Counted from the first letter of the stretch, positions 40,978 through 52,670 are shown. The stretch: DNA of 64,000 bases from Palaemon carinicauda (GCF_036898095.1 NC_090751.1:51660948-51724947); one strand, 5' to 3'. A program made the numbers and translations. Notes: generated by a model not told the origin, from the letters alone.

Positions 40978-42250
40978 CTACCTGTCCAAAAAGGAGCCTG
41001 AGGTTAGACCAGCTGTTGTGTAGCCTCCACACAGCGATAGAAACGTATCGGTACCCCTGTGGGTCACGTCCTGCAGGAAGTGGGCTGCGAAGGTCGCTAG
41101 ACGCTTCCAGACTCCAGCTTGTAGCACCTGCGTCACAGAGTAGTTCCTCTTGAAGGCGAGGGACGTTGCGATGTATCCGACATCGTGGGCTGTAGGGCGA
41201 CGTGACGGGGGAGGGTCTGGATACAGGTCGAGATGAATGCCCTTGAATCCGTGCTGAAAGGGCATACTGGTGACTCTCCCCTGCGTCCTTCCTGTGCTCC
41301 CAAACCAGCCTTGCACGCGAGGACAAACTGCAGCTGTACTCAAAGATAACCCCTCGATTCCTTTACTGGCAAGAAGGAGAAGGTCTGGGTCATCTGATAC
41401 AGAACAGAGACTCGAAATCTTGAAGGAGTCGAACCGAAGGTCCGGGACTCCAAGATTCTGAATCTAGAAAACAACTCAGGAGCAAACCTGAATGTTACCT
41501 CCCCCTATCCTCTTGAAAGGGCGGAGTCGTACGAGACCATGAAGATTGCTTACACACACTGGCCGAGGCCAGAGCGAGTAGGACCACCGTCTTCCAATAC
41601 AGACGACGATCAGAGGCCTGACGTAATGGTTCGCAAGAAGATCTCTCAAGGGACTTAAGAGTGCGAACCACGCTCCATGGAGGAGGTCTCACTCCGACTG
41701 GAGGCAGGTACGTTCGTAGCTTCGCATGAGCAAAGAAAGATCCAGCGGGAAGGCAAAAGTCTATCCCTTTCAGCCTGAAGGCCAGGGAAAGGCTGAGCGA
41801 TAGGCTTCACTGCCGAGAGCGGAAACGAGTTTCCTCCCGCCGATAAGCAATAACTCCGTTATTGCTGGAGTAGAGGCATCAAGGGAAGAGGAACCTCTCC
41901 CACGACACCAACCACAGAAGACTCCCCACTTCGCCTGGTAGACCCCTGTGGATGACTATCGCAGGTGACGCGACCTCCGTTCCGCGACTGTTGCGGGGTG
42001 CCTCTTTGTAAGGAGGTGGTTTAGTGTCTCCAGGCGTGGAGCCGAAGCGATGTTACGGCTTGTGAAAGATGTTGCAGTGTGGTTGTTTGAGTAGCCTGTG
42101 TCGTGGAAGAAGCTCTCCCGGGAGTTCCGTAAGGGGATGTAGGTGGTCCGGAAACCGTTCTGCATATAGTCGCAGCGGAGTTCTCACGGCCATCGAAAGG
42201 TTGACCGACAACCTGGTCTCGTTGAGACCCCTTCTCAACAGACAACAATG
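40978..42250 (-). pseudogene. DIRS copy 4 tyrosine recombinase, inactivated at catalytic sites
   Basis: Fragments match copy 2 in order: 42021-42248 (N-terminus), 41495-41692 ('RPPPWSVVRTLKSLERSS'), 40978-41343 (catalytic end). In the last, 'AHDVGYIATSLAFKRN' replaces the Arg of His-x-x-Arg with Gly, and 'FAAHFLQDVTHR' replaces the nucleophilic Tyr with Phe. These two changes plus frame breaks rule out activity. Trp of 'GVWKR' is retained. Confidence 0.85.
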
Positions 42251-42442
42251 GTGGGAAGACGTAGGCGTCGATGTTGCCCCACCGTCACCGGAAAGCATCT
42301 TGCCAAAGAGTCTTGGGGTCTGAGACTGCGGGGAAGAACAGCAGTAGCTTGAAGTTCCAGGCTGTCGTAATCAGGTCCCCCAGGCTAGGACTTGCTGGTT
42401 ACTAGAGGCCAAAGACCCCCAGGTACTCTCTATCTGTGAGGC

Positions 42443-43752
42443 TCAGCTCAGATTGTCGGAGAGAACAACCCTCTGCCCGGAATGAGCGAGCCAATAGTGA
42501 TATTGAGTGGACTTTGGATCATCTCTGCTGCAAGATGCGAAAGTATAAAAGTGTACCTCCCTGCTAGTTGGAATACGCCAGTACCATGGAGTTGTCGCGC
42601 ACGGAGCGACTCGGCAGGATCTGTAGGATCTGTAGAAGGGGCAGACTACGGCCTCTAAGCCTACCTGAATGATGTGGAGGTACCCTTCAGGTCCTGACCA
42701 TAGACCTGAACCAGAACATGGGGACCCCCCCCACCTTTTCTTTGACGAGTCCGAGAACAGCATCAAATGCGGGGAAAGGACGAGAAGATCCACTCCCATG
42801 CAAGAGGTTTCCATAGGTCAACCCCCATTGCAGGTCTAATCGTTCCGCTGGTCCTATAGGGGCCAGAAAGTCCGGTTAATCGTTGCTTTGATTCCACCGG
42901 AACTTGGGCCGCCCAACAGGGAACTTATCCTGAGGCGACCGTTTGGGACTTAGACGGGTCAATGAGGAAAGGAGACCCAGGAAACGTCCCAAGATAGGGC
43001 TGAAAGCTCTCCTTGACTGAAAAAAGATTCTGCGACTCTCCTCAGCCTTGCCACAGTCAACTGAAGGGAAAGACTCGGATAAGGAGACAATATCATGGCT
43101 AGATATTCCAGATGTTGAGGTAGAAGTAGAGAAGGCTCCTTGCGAATTACCATGATCCCACGATCTTGGTAAAGTCCCGGAAGCTTGTCTCGGTGTTGAA
43201 GAAGGTCGAACTCGAGACTACCGGAGTTCTCCAGACCTCCAAAAAGCGAAGGAGGCGGACGCCTGCCCCTGAGTGGCCATGAGGAAAGCAGGGAGAGTTC
43301 TCTGGTGAAAACCTGCGATGCTGCGGCGGGATCGCCACACAGCATCTTAAACAGGTACATCTGTAGTCTAGGCTGAATTCCAAGTGCCTCCTGGAAGATG
43401 GATGGAATGGGACCTGGAAGTACCCGTCCTTCCGATCCAAGGCATAAGGAGTCTTGTGGTCTCGCTACCAGTCTGATCGACTCTGCTGTTCCACGCTGGA
43501 CAAAGTTTGTTCGACAAACTTGATCAGAGCTGAGAGGTCGATGACGGAACTCCCGTCACCGAGGCTTTCCAACAAGAAAGGATCGACTGAAGAAGCCGGG
43601 GAAGAAGCCGTCGACGACCCTGTGGAGGACATTCTCCTAAAGCATGGCTCCCTCTGCCTAACGGGCAAACCTCTTGCCGACCGCGTGGCAAAGAGGCTCA
43701 GCGACACTGGAATCGCTGTCAGTGGAGGAGAGATGTTAAGAACGAGGCGCAA
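42443..43752 (-). pseudogene. DIRS copy 4 RT/RNase H remnant
   Basis: 43465-43752 gives 'RLVLNISPPLTAIPVSLSLF' and the RT entry ('VIDLSALIKFVEQT'). 43147-43440 has 'DRKDGYFQVPFHPSSRRHLE' for the DLKDAYF motif. 42959-43360 covers the thumb region. 42443-42814 has RNase H 'LMLFSDSSKKRWGG'. The YLDD box is destroyed. At least four frame changes. Confidence 0.8.
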
Positions 43753-43765
43753 TACCCTTGGCTGA

Positions 43766-46500
43766 TCACGGAGATCGTGCAGGAATTCTAGAGTCTGTGA
43801 ACTCGGCCACTCCCTCTGGATTATGCCTCCCCGGGAGAACTTCCCGTCCTACCTGTCCTTGACAGGAGGGGACCGCTATTGTACACCTTGTCTCATCTGC
43901 CGTAGCCGGTTCCGATAACCTAGGCTGTATGAAGAGGCGTCGGAGACTTGCAGGGTCTGGAAGTAAGAGCCTTGGAGGAGTGAAAACGGGATTCGACTTC
44001 CTCCACACAACAGCTGTCCATTTCTCTGTCCTTGGGCTCAAACAAGCTCTTCCCAAGGATGGAAGAGTGTCTGAGCTTGTCGACAGCCACGGATGGGACT
44101 CCCAAGAGGAAGCCCTCGGTCACTGCGTCTAGATGATCCAAGATCGAGTCTGCCCGCAAGTTCGAAACTTGGCGACGGAACGCAAAGGTGCTTGAGCCCG
44201 AGAGAAGGAAAGTGCCCGTGATCTTCCTGAAGCTTCCTTGTACCAATCCTCGGGTCGCAATTGGAGAGGGAAAGGCCTGGTAAGCCCCTTCCACGAAATG
44301 GTGAAGAGGAAGGGCTAACCCAGTCACCCCCCTGCCCGGCGGGGAAATCTCGAAAGAAAAACTCCCTGGCAAGAAGACCGTTCCAGGGAACGATGGGGAG
44401 GAAGGGCTACACCAAGTTCTGGAAAGAAGAATGTTGTTCAGACCTCCCTGAAGACTCTTCCCGCTCTTGCACGTGCCATGCTCTGCATTACGGGGTGAAG
44501 ACCGTGTTCTGGAAGTACGCACTCCAGAAGACTCGACAGGTTGCCCGTGTTGCGAAACCCCGACGGGAATCGCAGTCGCAATCGCCCTGGTGCTCGCACG
44601 AAGGTAAATCAATGGTTCGCGCGGGGGCAAACGTGGATGCGCCCGTGCGCGGGCACGCAGGCGCGTGGGGGCGAGAGCGCGCAAACGAAAGTGCGCAGAA
44701 GGGGGGCGAGCGTGGTTGGAAGGGCGAGCGCTGGCTCACTGGCGGGAATCGCGTTGGCGAGCAGTGGTGCGTTAAAAACGCTAGCGCGCAGGCGAAAAAT
44801 CACGTGGGCGCGTAGGAGATCGCTGACGCGTAAGAGACTAAAGAAGGTCGTCGGCGAGAAGGCGTAGGAAAACTCCATGCCTGCGCCCAGATCTGGTAGA
44901 TTGTGGGTGAGAGGGCGTTAGCGCGCATTGCGCTAATCAGAAGGCGCACAGGTGCATCAGGAAGGGGAGCGCTGATGCGTGCTGGTAGGCAGGCGATCGT
45001 GGGCGTTCAGGAAACCGTTGGCACCCATGGGGCGTAGCAGGAAAGGGCGCGCAGATGTGCGCTGGCGTACTGAAGAGAGCTGGCGCACAGAAGGACAGAA
45101 GTACAGGTGAGCGCTGGCGAGCAGGAAGAAGATCTATGGCGAGACTCAATTACTGGAGATCGTGGTCCACAGCAGGTGAGCGCTAGAGCGCCCGCGCAGG
45201 AAAAAACCTGGCACTTAAGGGGCTTACCCATACTGTGGAATAAGCCCCTTAGACCCGAAGGTACCGGTGCCCGTAGTAAACGGAGTGAGTTGGCGCCCAC
45301 TGCGCATCTGCGTCCAGGAACGGAGGTGAAGACTAGAAGGTCTGGCAGGAGTAGGCAGCTGCAACGGTCGGTACTCGTCGAGGAGGGTCCTCTGCGGCGA
45401 ACTTCAAACAAAGATGAAGACGACCTCGGACAGGTGCAACACCCTCTGACCTCTGAAGAGGAGTCTCTGAAGGTGAACTCCCCCGAGGGGAAGAGTCACT
45501 GGCAGGAGAGACCGTAGGCATCAGCTGTCCCCAAAGGGAAACTGAGCCCTCAGCAACAACAGCAGGAGGAGTCCTCCGAAGAGGAGTCTCTGTAGTGCAC
45601 TCCCCTCGGGGGAGAAGCAATCGCGGGAGAGACCGTAGGGCTCAGCTGCCCCCCCGAAGGGGATTGAGCCTTCAGCAACAACAGGAACAACAGCAGACGG
45701 AGTCCTCCGAAGAGGAGCTTCTGTGGTGAACTAACCCCCAGGGGAGAAGCACTCGCAGGAGAGACCGTAGGCTCAATTGCCCCCCGAAGGGGACAGAGGC
45801 TTCAGCAACAACAGCAGACGGAGGCCTACGAAGAGGAGTCTCTGTGGTGCGCTCCCTCTTGGGGGAGAAGCACTCGCGGGAGAGACCGTAGGGCTCGGCT
45901 GCCCCCCGAAGGGGATTGAGCCTTCAGCAACAACAGCAGACGGAGTCCTCCGAAGAGGAGTCTCTGTGGTGAACTCCCCCCCGGGGGAGAAGCACTCGCA
46001 GGAGAGACCGTGGGGCTCGGAAGCCCCCCGAAGGGGACTGAGCCTTCAGCAACATCAGCAACAACAGCAGAAGAGTCCTCCGAAGAGGAGTCTCTATGAG
46101 TGTCATCCCTCGCGAACGAAAGAGGAACACTTCGTAGAAGAGACGGGTCAGCAAGTGACCCAAAAGAGCAATCCTCCGAAGAGGGGCTCCTGCAGTTGCT
46201 CAGCCCCTGAGCGTAACCGCAGGTGCGACCGCTCAGCACCAAGAGCATAGTCACAGGAATACCACAAAATAAAGGCAAGAGGTGTTCCCCCCGAAGGGAA
46301 AAAAACTCAAGCCTGGTCGGGAAAACTTCCCTCAGAAGGGAAGTTACCCACCCAAGGAGGCGAGCCTCCTGAGTGTTCTAAAATGAACTGGAGAGCTGTC
46401 AGTCGTCACGGGAGCACTTCCAGGGGAAGGAGACACGCCCCTGACAAAGATCTATAGGGGAGGCAGCAACAGCAGAATCCCCAGGCCCCAACAAGACAGC
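43766..46500 (-). pseudogene. DIRS copy 4 gag region
   Basis: 43920-44684 is related to the 300 aa capsid-like segment of copy 2 ('ALPLHHFVEGAYQAFPSPIA' vs 'ALPLYHSVEELAKG'; 'GKSLFEPKDREMDSC' vs 'GENRFEPQDMERTAE'). 44560-45200 has diverged GCGCGGGC/GAGCGCTGGCGAGCAGG units equivalent to the RS-coding repeats. 45440-46110 consists of a longer tandem repeat. No intact frame spans it. Confidence 0.7.
45440..46110. repeat. Tandem repeat of about 120-135 bp, five to six units, in DIRS copy 4 gag
   Basis: Each unit has 'CTCCGAAGAGGAGTCTCTG', then 'GGGGGAGAAGCACTCGC', 'GAGAGACCGTAGG' and 'GAGCCTTCAGCAACAACAGC'. Unit starts near 45452, 45567, 45700, 45820, 45941 and 46073. Confidence 0.85.
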
Positions 46501-47204
46501 TCGCTTCGTTGTCACTTTACACAAACGAAACTAGATCGTTAACTGTGAATAATAAAAAACAAAAGTCATTAGTTAACATTCATTCCCCTGGGAAGACTCC
46601 AAAGAGGAATCCCGAGGGAAAAGAACACAAGAATTACACAACAGGCATGTGCCCTCAAACCACTTACACTCACGGAAGGAGAGCTGTAACAAACACAGAA
46701 TTATAACAATTATAATTATGTAATTCAAATATGAATGTTCACTAAAGAAAAAACGAAAACCCCGAAAGGAATCGTTCTACAAAAAAAACTGAAAAGTTAA
46801 CAAATACAATTAGATTCATAAACTAATTGAGATAAAATGTACGGCGTAGCAACCCCTCCCACACGGGAAGGAAGCTACCCAGGACGTAGTAAAGGTAAAA
46901 TGTAGTAAAGGGTGAACGACCTCAAGAGAGAGAGAAAGAGAGACCGTAGTCAAACTCGATCGCGACCCATAATATTACATCGTGGTGGCCTAACTGCCGA
47001 GGGCTCCACGGAGATATTGTACACTACACACACAAGCCCGAACTCTGAAAAGGAAACTTACTGATTTCTATACTCAAATATATCCATAAACACAAAAATA
47101 TGTTTACATACATATTGAGTATAAGAAAAGTAAGTGATTAAGTAAAGACAAAACATATAATGGCTGCCAAGCGAGGACGAAGACAGGCATGACTGTACAT
47201 CGTC
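46501..47204. other. DIRS copy 4 leader between gag and right terminal repeat
   Basis: AT-rich and non-coding, with GAGAGAGAGAAAGAGAGA near 46927. Corresponds in position to 29530-29929 of copy 1. Confidence 0.5.
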
Positions 47205-47400
47205 CGAGCCAAAAGTGAAGTGAGACATTTCACCGGTGTGTGAGGGGGGAGGGGTAGCAAGCTACCCCTCCCCTACCCCTGCTAACTAGCGCGGGGGTAG
47301 TAAACCCTCGTTAAAATCTAATGGCTCGTCAATTTCAGCTACGCCGAAAGTAAACCCTATGTAAATAGCGTGGTTTGTATTTCGGTTACGGAACAAAGTG
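47205..47400. repeat. DIRS copy 4 right inverted terminal repeat
   Basis: Inverse of 40168-40400; contains 'AAATCTAATGGCTCGTCAAT' and the GCGCGGGGGT block. Confidence 0.9.
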
Positions 47401-47562
47401 TGTTTTCTACAAATTTGACCTTTGGTTCCACTTCAAATAAACCGTTCTACATTATACTCTCCCTTAACACTTTCGAGATTTGTAAAAGGCCACAACGTAA
47501 CAAACACACCTAACCTAACCTAGTAGTTCCCAGGTCACTAAAAGTGAATCACAAATAAATCC

Positions 47563-47760
47563 TTACACAATGATAAAGTAGATCCCAAATAAATCCTTAC
47601 CAGAATTGCATTTGGGACACTTCAACCTTTGAGGGATAACAAAATTAACTTTTATCAAATTATTCACTAGAGCAGGAGTCCCGTGAAACTTGGCTATAGC
47701 ACTGAAATAGTCATAACGGCAGCCATTACACTTTGTTACGTTGGGTTTCATGACGTACAC
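47563..47760 (-). pseudogene. Merlin/ISXO2-like zinc-ribbon exon, truncated
   Basis: The minus-strand frame encodes 'CNGCRYDYFSAIAKFHG' then 'FVIPQRLKCPKCNSG', the same variant as 17684-18163. Coding similarity stops at a GTAAGG that would make a normal splice donor (about 47599-47604), followed by the repeat with TTAGG-like motifs (47500-47537). This suggests the gene had an intron here or that the copy is truncated. DIRS copy 4 lies just beyond. Confidence 0.5.
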
Positions 47761-48583
47761 GCAACACAGCTACAAAGGAACAAAGTTGTCCTAAGAAAGT
47801 GGGGTGTGTCACAAAACTACTTATTTCACACTCGAGCATACATACATGCCCAATATGGTAACCTTCGTCATATAGTAGGGGAAAGGAGGAGGAGGAGCTA
47901 CTTACAAATGAACAAACAGGAGTAATTCCATTGGTGGAAAGAAAGTGAATGACTGATTGATTGTTTGATTTAAAGTTTTCTGACATCTTGGAAAAAAAAG
48001 AAAGTGATTGAAGGATGGCTGTGCGCAGGAAGTATAAAGTCACTATCGTGCAACAAGCTATGCACAAACACAAAAATGACTTGTAAAATGTAAACAAAAG
48101 TGAAATAAATATTTTGGTAATTCTATACAATAGCTCCGCAAGCATTTATAAAATCTAAGTACTTTCACTAAAAAGACCCAAGTCCAAGGTTTTGCTTGGT
48201 ATACAAATCTAAGCCACACTAGGTCTAAAAGTGATTTAGAAATCAAAATTAAATTAAAACACCTGAAAAAATTAAGTCCCTAGACTTCATAACTATCTCA
48301 AATTCCTCTTCAGACTGAGCTCTCGTTTGTTTGTTTGTACGTTAAAAACATAGATCATGTTATTATTACATCATCGACTATATTGTACGTAGCAAGACCT
48401 CACCCAAACGTCATAGTTTTTAACCAATGATGATTATCCACATTTTACTTGGGACTAGCATTTTAACAAAACTAGAATCACGTGACTTAATACCCAATCA
48501 GGTGACAGTTTTACTAGGAAACTAACACTTTTTGAAACTTTTCACAGAATTTCCAACGCTAATTTTTCAGTCTCTTGAGAGCC
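47761..48583. other. Unrecognised AT-rich DNA
   Basis: No motif-bearing frame. Confidence 0.5.
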
Positions 48584-48990
48584 ATGGAAGCGTGTGAACC
48601 TTCAACTTCTGGTGCAGTTTCTCATTTACCATCTACTAGACATAAATTTCTGTGGATTTTCACCCAAGTTATTGTCTCAATTGTTATTGAAATTCTAAAA
48701 AAAAAAATTTCTGCATCATTGTGGTAACATCAAAAGAATAATAAAGTACTGCCAAGATTACGGTGTTATTAAAAGTGAGTGACAATATTTGCCCCACCTG
48801 TGGTTTTAAGTGCCAACTTGATATTAACAAAAAGGCTTTTCGGTGTGACAGAAGGCATGTTGTATTGAAAAACAAGAATTGAAAAAAAAAGTGTACTTTT
48901 TACGTATCCATTTTTAATGGAACTAAGCTGGGTTAAGATACGGCTACTAGGTTAGGTTAGGTTATGTGGTTTGTTTAGGTTAGCTGGTGG
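48584..48990 (+). pseudogene. Merlin-like transposase N-terminal remnant (plus strand)
   Basis: From ATG 48584 ('MEACEPSTSGAVSHLPSTRH') through an A-run frameshift, a later frame reads 'YCQDYGVI' and then 'NICPTCGFKCQLD', 'KAFRCDRRHVVL'. This is the Trp/Tyr-Cys-Gln plus CPxC...C zinc ribbon seen at the start of Merlin transposases. Coding similarity ends about 48890; a TTAGG-like motif follows at 48945-48967. No catalytic domain. Confidence 0.5.
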
Positions 48991-49989
48991 CCTTGTTTAT
49001 TGTTAATTCTACATGTGCCATTATTCGTATGTTGAAAAGGATTCTTTAATTCATTCCCCACCCAAAACCTGGGTTTCCCACTAGGGGTGCCCCAAGATTG
49101 AAAAGGTTAACAAATAGTGTAAAAACACTGTAGTTCCTTTAAAAGAAAAAGATAAAAAAAAAAAGTGAGCTTTGGATAAAGCACTAAGTAATTAATCAGA
49201 AAAAAAGATAAATATATGATACTTTAATTATTAGTCAAATACATGAACCATATAATTTTCCTACTCCTTATCTTGTGTTCTCTGCATTTCTGACCTTGAT
49301 TATTGGGGGCAAACTACCCTGTTCATGAGTTTTTGGACCCCCCTTATATACAGACAATTATGGGGGACACCAGTGTTTCTTGGGTAGAGAAATGTCATAA
49401 ACGAGTGATTTACAGCAATAATAATGGTCAGAAATACAAAATAAGCACAAGATAACCAGTTGAAAAAATATATGATTCATTTAAGTGGCTGAAAATAGGC
49501 CAAACATGATTATTTAACACTTTTGAGATTTATAAGGGGGTACAGACCCTATCAAACCCACCTAACCTAACCTAGTAGTTCCCAGGTCACAACCACTAGT
49601 CGGGGGCAAGCCCCCAGACCTCCTTCCCAGGTCACAACCCTTAGCTGGAGGCAAGCCCCTGGACCCCCTTCCCAGGTCACAACTCCTAGACAGGGGCAAG
49701 CCCCAGACCCCCTTCCCAGGTCACAAACTAAAACGTAATCACAATTCACAAATCTATCCTTACCTTAAGTTTGGGAGGTCGAAGAACTGTCACTGACCCT
49801 GTCGTAGACATAGATGGGTGGAGGTACAGTTTGGAGGCATGAAGCAGGAAATAATGTAGACACTTGGACCTCTTGTGCTAGAGAAATAAACACACTTTTG
49901 TTTGGTAATTATTGAAAAACGAAACTGAACATTAAAATACGTATTATAATAATTTTCCCCTGGCGGATAAAGCCATAATGATATATATA
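48991..49989. other. Non-coding; includes a 45 bp tandem repeat and a TTAGG-like motif
   Basis: Repeat detail is listed separately. Otherwise AT-rich without a recognisable feature. Confidence 0.5.
49575..49728. repeat. Tandem repeat, ~45 bp, three and a half units
   Basis: Units begin CCCAGGTCACAACxxCTAG and continue GGGGCAAGCCCC-GGACCCCC. A related single unit occurs inverted at 52590-52640. Each unit has an internal GGGGCAAGCCCC near-palindrome. The 61-codon frame across it is not considered a gene. Confidence 0.85.
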
Positions 49990-50792
49990 TTAAATAAAAT
50001 ATTCTTTTTGCATTCTGCCACAGAGAACGTAACTCCTGATATCCTGCCACAGCCTTTCGATATTTTGAGTATGTGCACCTGTCTTGGGATCCACAAAATT
50101 TTCTGAATGATTTACAGTGAGGTGCACATACCCCGCAGTGGCGAGAGTTTTGTATCCTTTCCATGAATCACTGTGGATTACGCTCCCCGCCTTGATACAG
50201 TATAACGTTGCATCAAGGGCACAAGGGTCTTGGCAATTCTTGGTTTGTCCACCAAAGGGACCACAAACATTTTTTTGCTCTCCCGCTCCATGCCACCGAA
50301 CACCCACACACCAGACAAAGGCCTACCTGTGTTATATTTCGACCTCCCAAACTTGGATTCATCCACTTCGACGACAATGCCAGGCCCACCAATAGCCGGT
50401 AAGTTCTGGCAGTAATTTTCTGTGACTTCTGAACAATAAGACCTCCAGTTAATCAAAGTTTGTAATGTTCAGCCAAGGTTATAGGTGACATTGCCGTAAA
50501 AGAAGAACCTTTCAAGGAAATGATTCGCGAAGAGCGAAGTGCCCTTAAATGCGGTTACGGAAACACCGCATGCACGACGCTTTCCCTTCTTAGCAACCTT
50601 GACTAATCGATTACAAGCCCACTGATTAACTTGAGATCTAAGGACACACGGCTGTTAGCAGGAAGGGCATTGTATGTCTGAAGGAACGACTCCATGTTTC
50701 TGTAGGAATTCATATGCTCGTTTAATTTCTCTGAAAAAAAGGGAATGTATCTCCCACTCCCTCAGAGAACAGCCTTTACATATTGAAGCCAT
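49990..50792 (-). pseudogene. Merlin/ISXO2-like transposase, nearly full length, two stops
   Basis: ATG at 50792 starts 'MASICKGCSLREWEIHSLFF'. A zinc ribbon follows ('GVVPSDIQCPSC', 'RRACGVSVTAFKGTSLF'). The DDE domain has the first Asp in 'VVEVDESKFGRSKYN', the second in 'SVIHSDSWKGYKTL', and the Glu in 'GAHTQNIERLWQDIRSY'. About 267 codons in total, the usual size for this family. Disruptions visible: TAA after 'CPSC' (about 50660), TGA near 50470, and a frame change between the two C-terminal pieces (50178-50456 and 49990-50307). The family moves by cut and paste and makes 8-9 bp duplications. The catalytic triad is intact, so inactivation is recent compared with the other copies. Confidence 0.85.
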
Positions 50793-50944
50793 GATGAAAC
50801 TGAAGAGAAAAGGGGTGGGGATATATGTTGTAAAAGTATATCTGGGAACTTATGAAGAAGTACTTGTAAGCTGTTAATTGGGTTAAATAAACCACCTGAC
50901 AAATACGTCATTGTAAATGAACAGAAGGATCTCCAAAGCGATTG

Positions 50945-51627
50945 GGGTAATAGTTTACAACACCACGCTCTCCATTTACTCTAAAATAATGCAATCCTGC
51001 AGTTTTCCTCTTCTTGCACAGTAATTAGGTGGTTATTTAGATTCTGGGAAAGCAATAATTAGCAAGATATGTTGAGGAAGGGGGAAGGGGTTATAAAAAG
51101 AAAATAGCTCGGTTTCCTCAGCAAACGACTTGGAACTGACATGTCAACGAAACAGGATTCGTGATGCCAGCGTACATAAACAGAAGTTCGTGATGCCAGC
51201 GTACATTTGATATACTGTATATTCAAAATATACTTAATCAAAAATTGAGTGATTACTCAAAAGTGTCACTATTTGTAAATTGAATATTTTATGGACACTC
51301 TTGAGTAATTAATCCATTTTTAACTAAGCATATTTTGAATATACAGTACATATCAAATGTACGCTGGCATCACGGACTTCTGTTTATGTACGCTGGCAAT
51401 ACGAATTCTGTTTGGTTGACTTTGTTGACATGTCAGTTCCGAGTCGTTTAGTGAGGAAACCGAGTTATTTTCTTTTTATAACCCCTTCCCCCTTCCTCAA
51501 CATATCTTGCTAATTATTGCTTTCCCAGAATTTAAATAACCACCTAATTACTGTGCAAGAAGATGAAAACTGCAGGATTGCATTATTTTGGAGTAAATGG
51601 AGAGCGTGGTGTTGTAAACTATTACCG
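50945..51627. repeat. Long palindrome, arms ~325 bp, loop ~25 bp
   Basis: 50945-51268 and 51294-51627 are inverse of each other with high identity, from GGTAATAGTTTACAACACCA inward to ATTCAAAATATxCTTA. Each arm holds two direct copies of 'CGTGATGCCAGCGTACAT' (left 51160 and 51191; right inverse 51357 and 51386). No coding content. It may be a foldback element or a head-to-head MITE dimer. Confidence 0.85.
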
Positions 51628-51848
51628 CGATTGGAAATAACGCATGCGCAATAAGTCCCCTTCAGTCTCCCAGATGTAAACAATGAACAAGAGTGAATAT
51701 CATACTTCACATTTAATTTGACCGATACTTAAGTTATTATGCCCCAGCCCCCATTAACCATATAGAGAAAAACAACAAACTAGCCAGCACTCGTCCATTT
51801 CTTATAGCCAATTTCAATTTCACCCGCAATTAAACTATCATATATTTA

Positions 51849-51849
<1 letters not shown>

Positions 51850-51891
<42 letters not shown>
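51850..51891. repeat. Poly(A) run of about 42 bp
   Basis: It could be the tail of a retroposed sequence on the plus strand. No gene is visible just upstream. Confidence 0.8.
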
Positions 51892-51893
<2 letters not shown>

Positions 51894-52148
51894 ACTAGTG
51901 GCAGTTATTGTATAGAATTACCAATATTTCAGGAGAAGAGGATCACCATACTTTGTGCAATTTTTTTTGTGGATTTATTATGCATCCCAGAAAATAATTT
52001 ACAGAGAAGAAAAGGTTATTGTTACCATTATTTATAGATTCGCCAGTAACTTTTCTCCATCCAAAACCCTTGGCTCCCACTGGGTGTCCCAATTACCATA
52101 GGAAATATTAGGGTATATTTTATTAACTATTTATTTGCAACAAAACTA

Positions 52149-52240
52149 AGTGTCATTTTCGAAGGAAACAGATGTTTTTCTTAAGGAAAAAGTTAGTTTT
52201 TACTAAGAAAGTTTTCCCTGTCCGTAACTACAATAAGACA
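52149..52240 (-). mobile_element. Merlin-family terminal segment
   Basis: Inverse of the left end of the element at 16669: 'AGTGTCATTTTCGAAG', 'AAGTTAGTTTTTACTAAG', then 'CTACAATAAGAC' at the tip. It is probably the 5' end of a minus-strand Merlin copy, possibly the one carrying the transposase at 49990-50792. Confidence 0.5.
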
Positions 52241-52589
52241 GTAATATGGGTATAACCATACTGTACTCTACTAGGTTAAATTACAATATACTCCCATCCA
52301 ACTCTTTCATTGTGATTTATATTTTCAACAAAACAATGTGTTTTAGGGAGAAGTTGCACAGAAGAAAATCAAGCAAGAATGTAAAAATTAGTATTCCTAA
52401 AGGGTAGAATGTACAGTAGTTTGTTAGAACAGACAATATCTTTCTTATTACTACCCAATTTGTTATTCCTTACGGGAAGATGTTCTTTACTATGATCCGA
52501 TATACCACAATATTAAGTTATTTTATCATTAAAAAGATTTAATTTAGTGTGCTGCCCATAGCTTTTTTGGTGTAGACGAGAGACTTACG

Positions 52590-52670
52590 AAGGGAGTCCG
52601 GGGGCTTGCCCTCTGCTAGGGGTTATACCTAGGAGCTACTAGGTTAGGTTAGGTGGGTTTGTGGTGTTTG
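52590..52670 (+). repeat. Dispersed repeat with TTAGG-like motif
   Basis: 'GGGGGCTTGCCC', then 'CTACTAGGTTAGGTTAGGTG' and GGTTTGT. The same order is found inverted at 49551-49620. A C-run follows at 52703-52716. Confidence 0.75.

Larger units (their letters stand above)
40168..47400 (-). mobile_element. DIRS copy 4, full-length structure, decayed genes, 7.2 kb
   Basis: The left terminal repeat is 40168-40400 (ATGACAAATTCGG start). The internal complementary region is 40417-40520, with the junction CAT at 40475-40477. The right terminal repeat is 47205-47400 (ends GGTTACGGAACAAAGTG). It is very close to copy 2 in the terminal repeats, with a few distinguishing substitutions ('ATTAGATTTTAACGAGGG' vs 'AATAGTTTTAACGAGGG'). 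All gene order is conserved: recombinase 40978-42250, RNase H/RT 42443-43752, gag 43766-46500. All are frameshifted. Confidence 0.88.

Noticed and set aside
49575..49728. Possible CRISPR-like array
   Set aside because: Units are contiguous tandem copies without unique spacers, in a eukaryotic repeat context.
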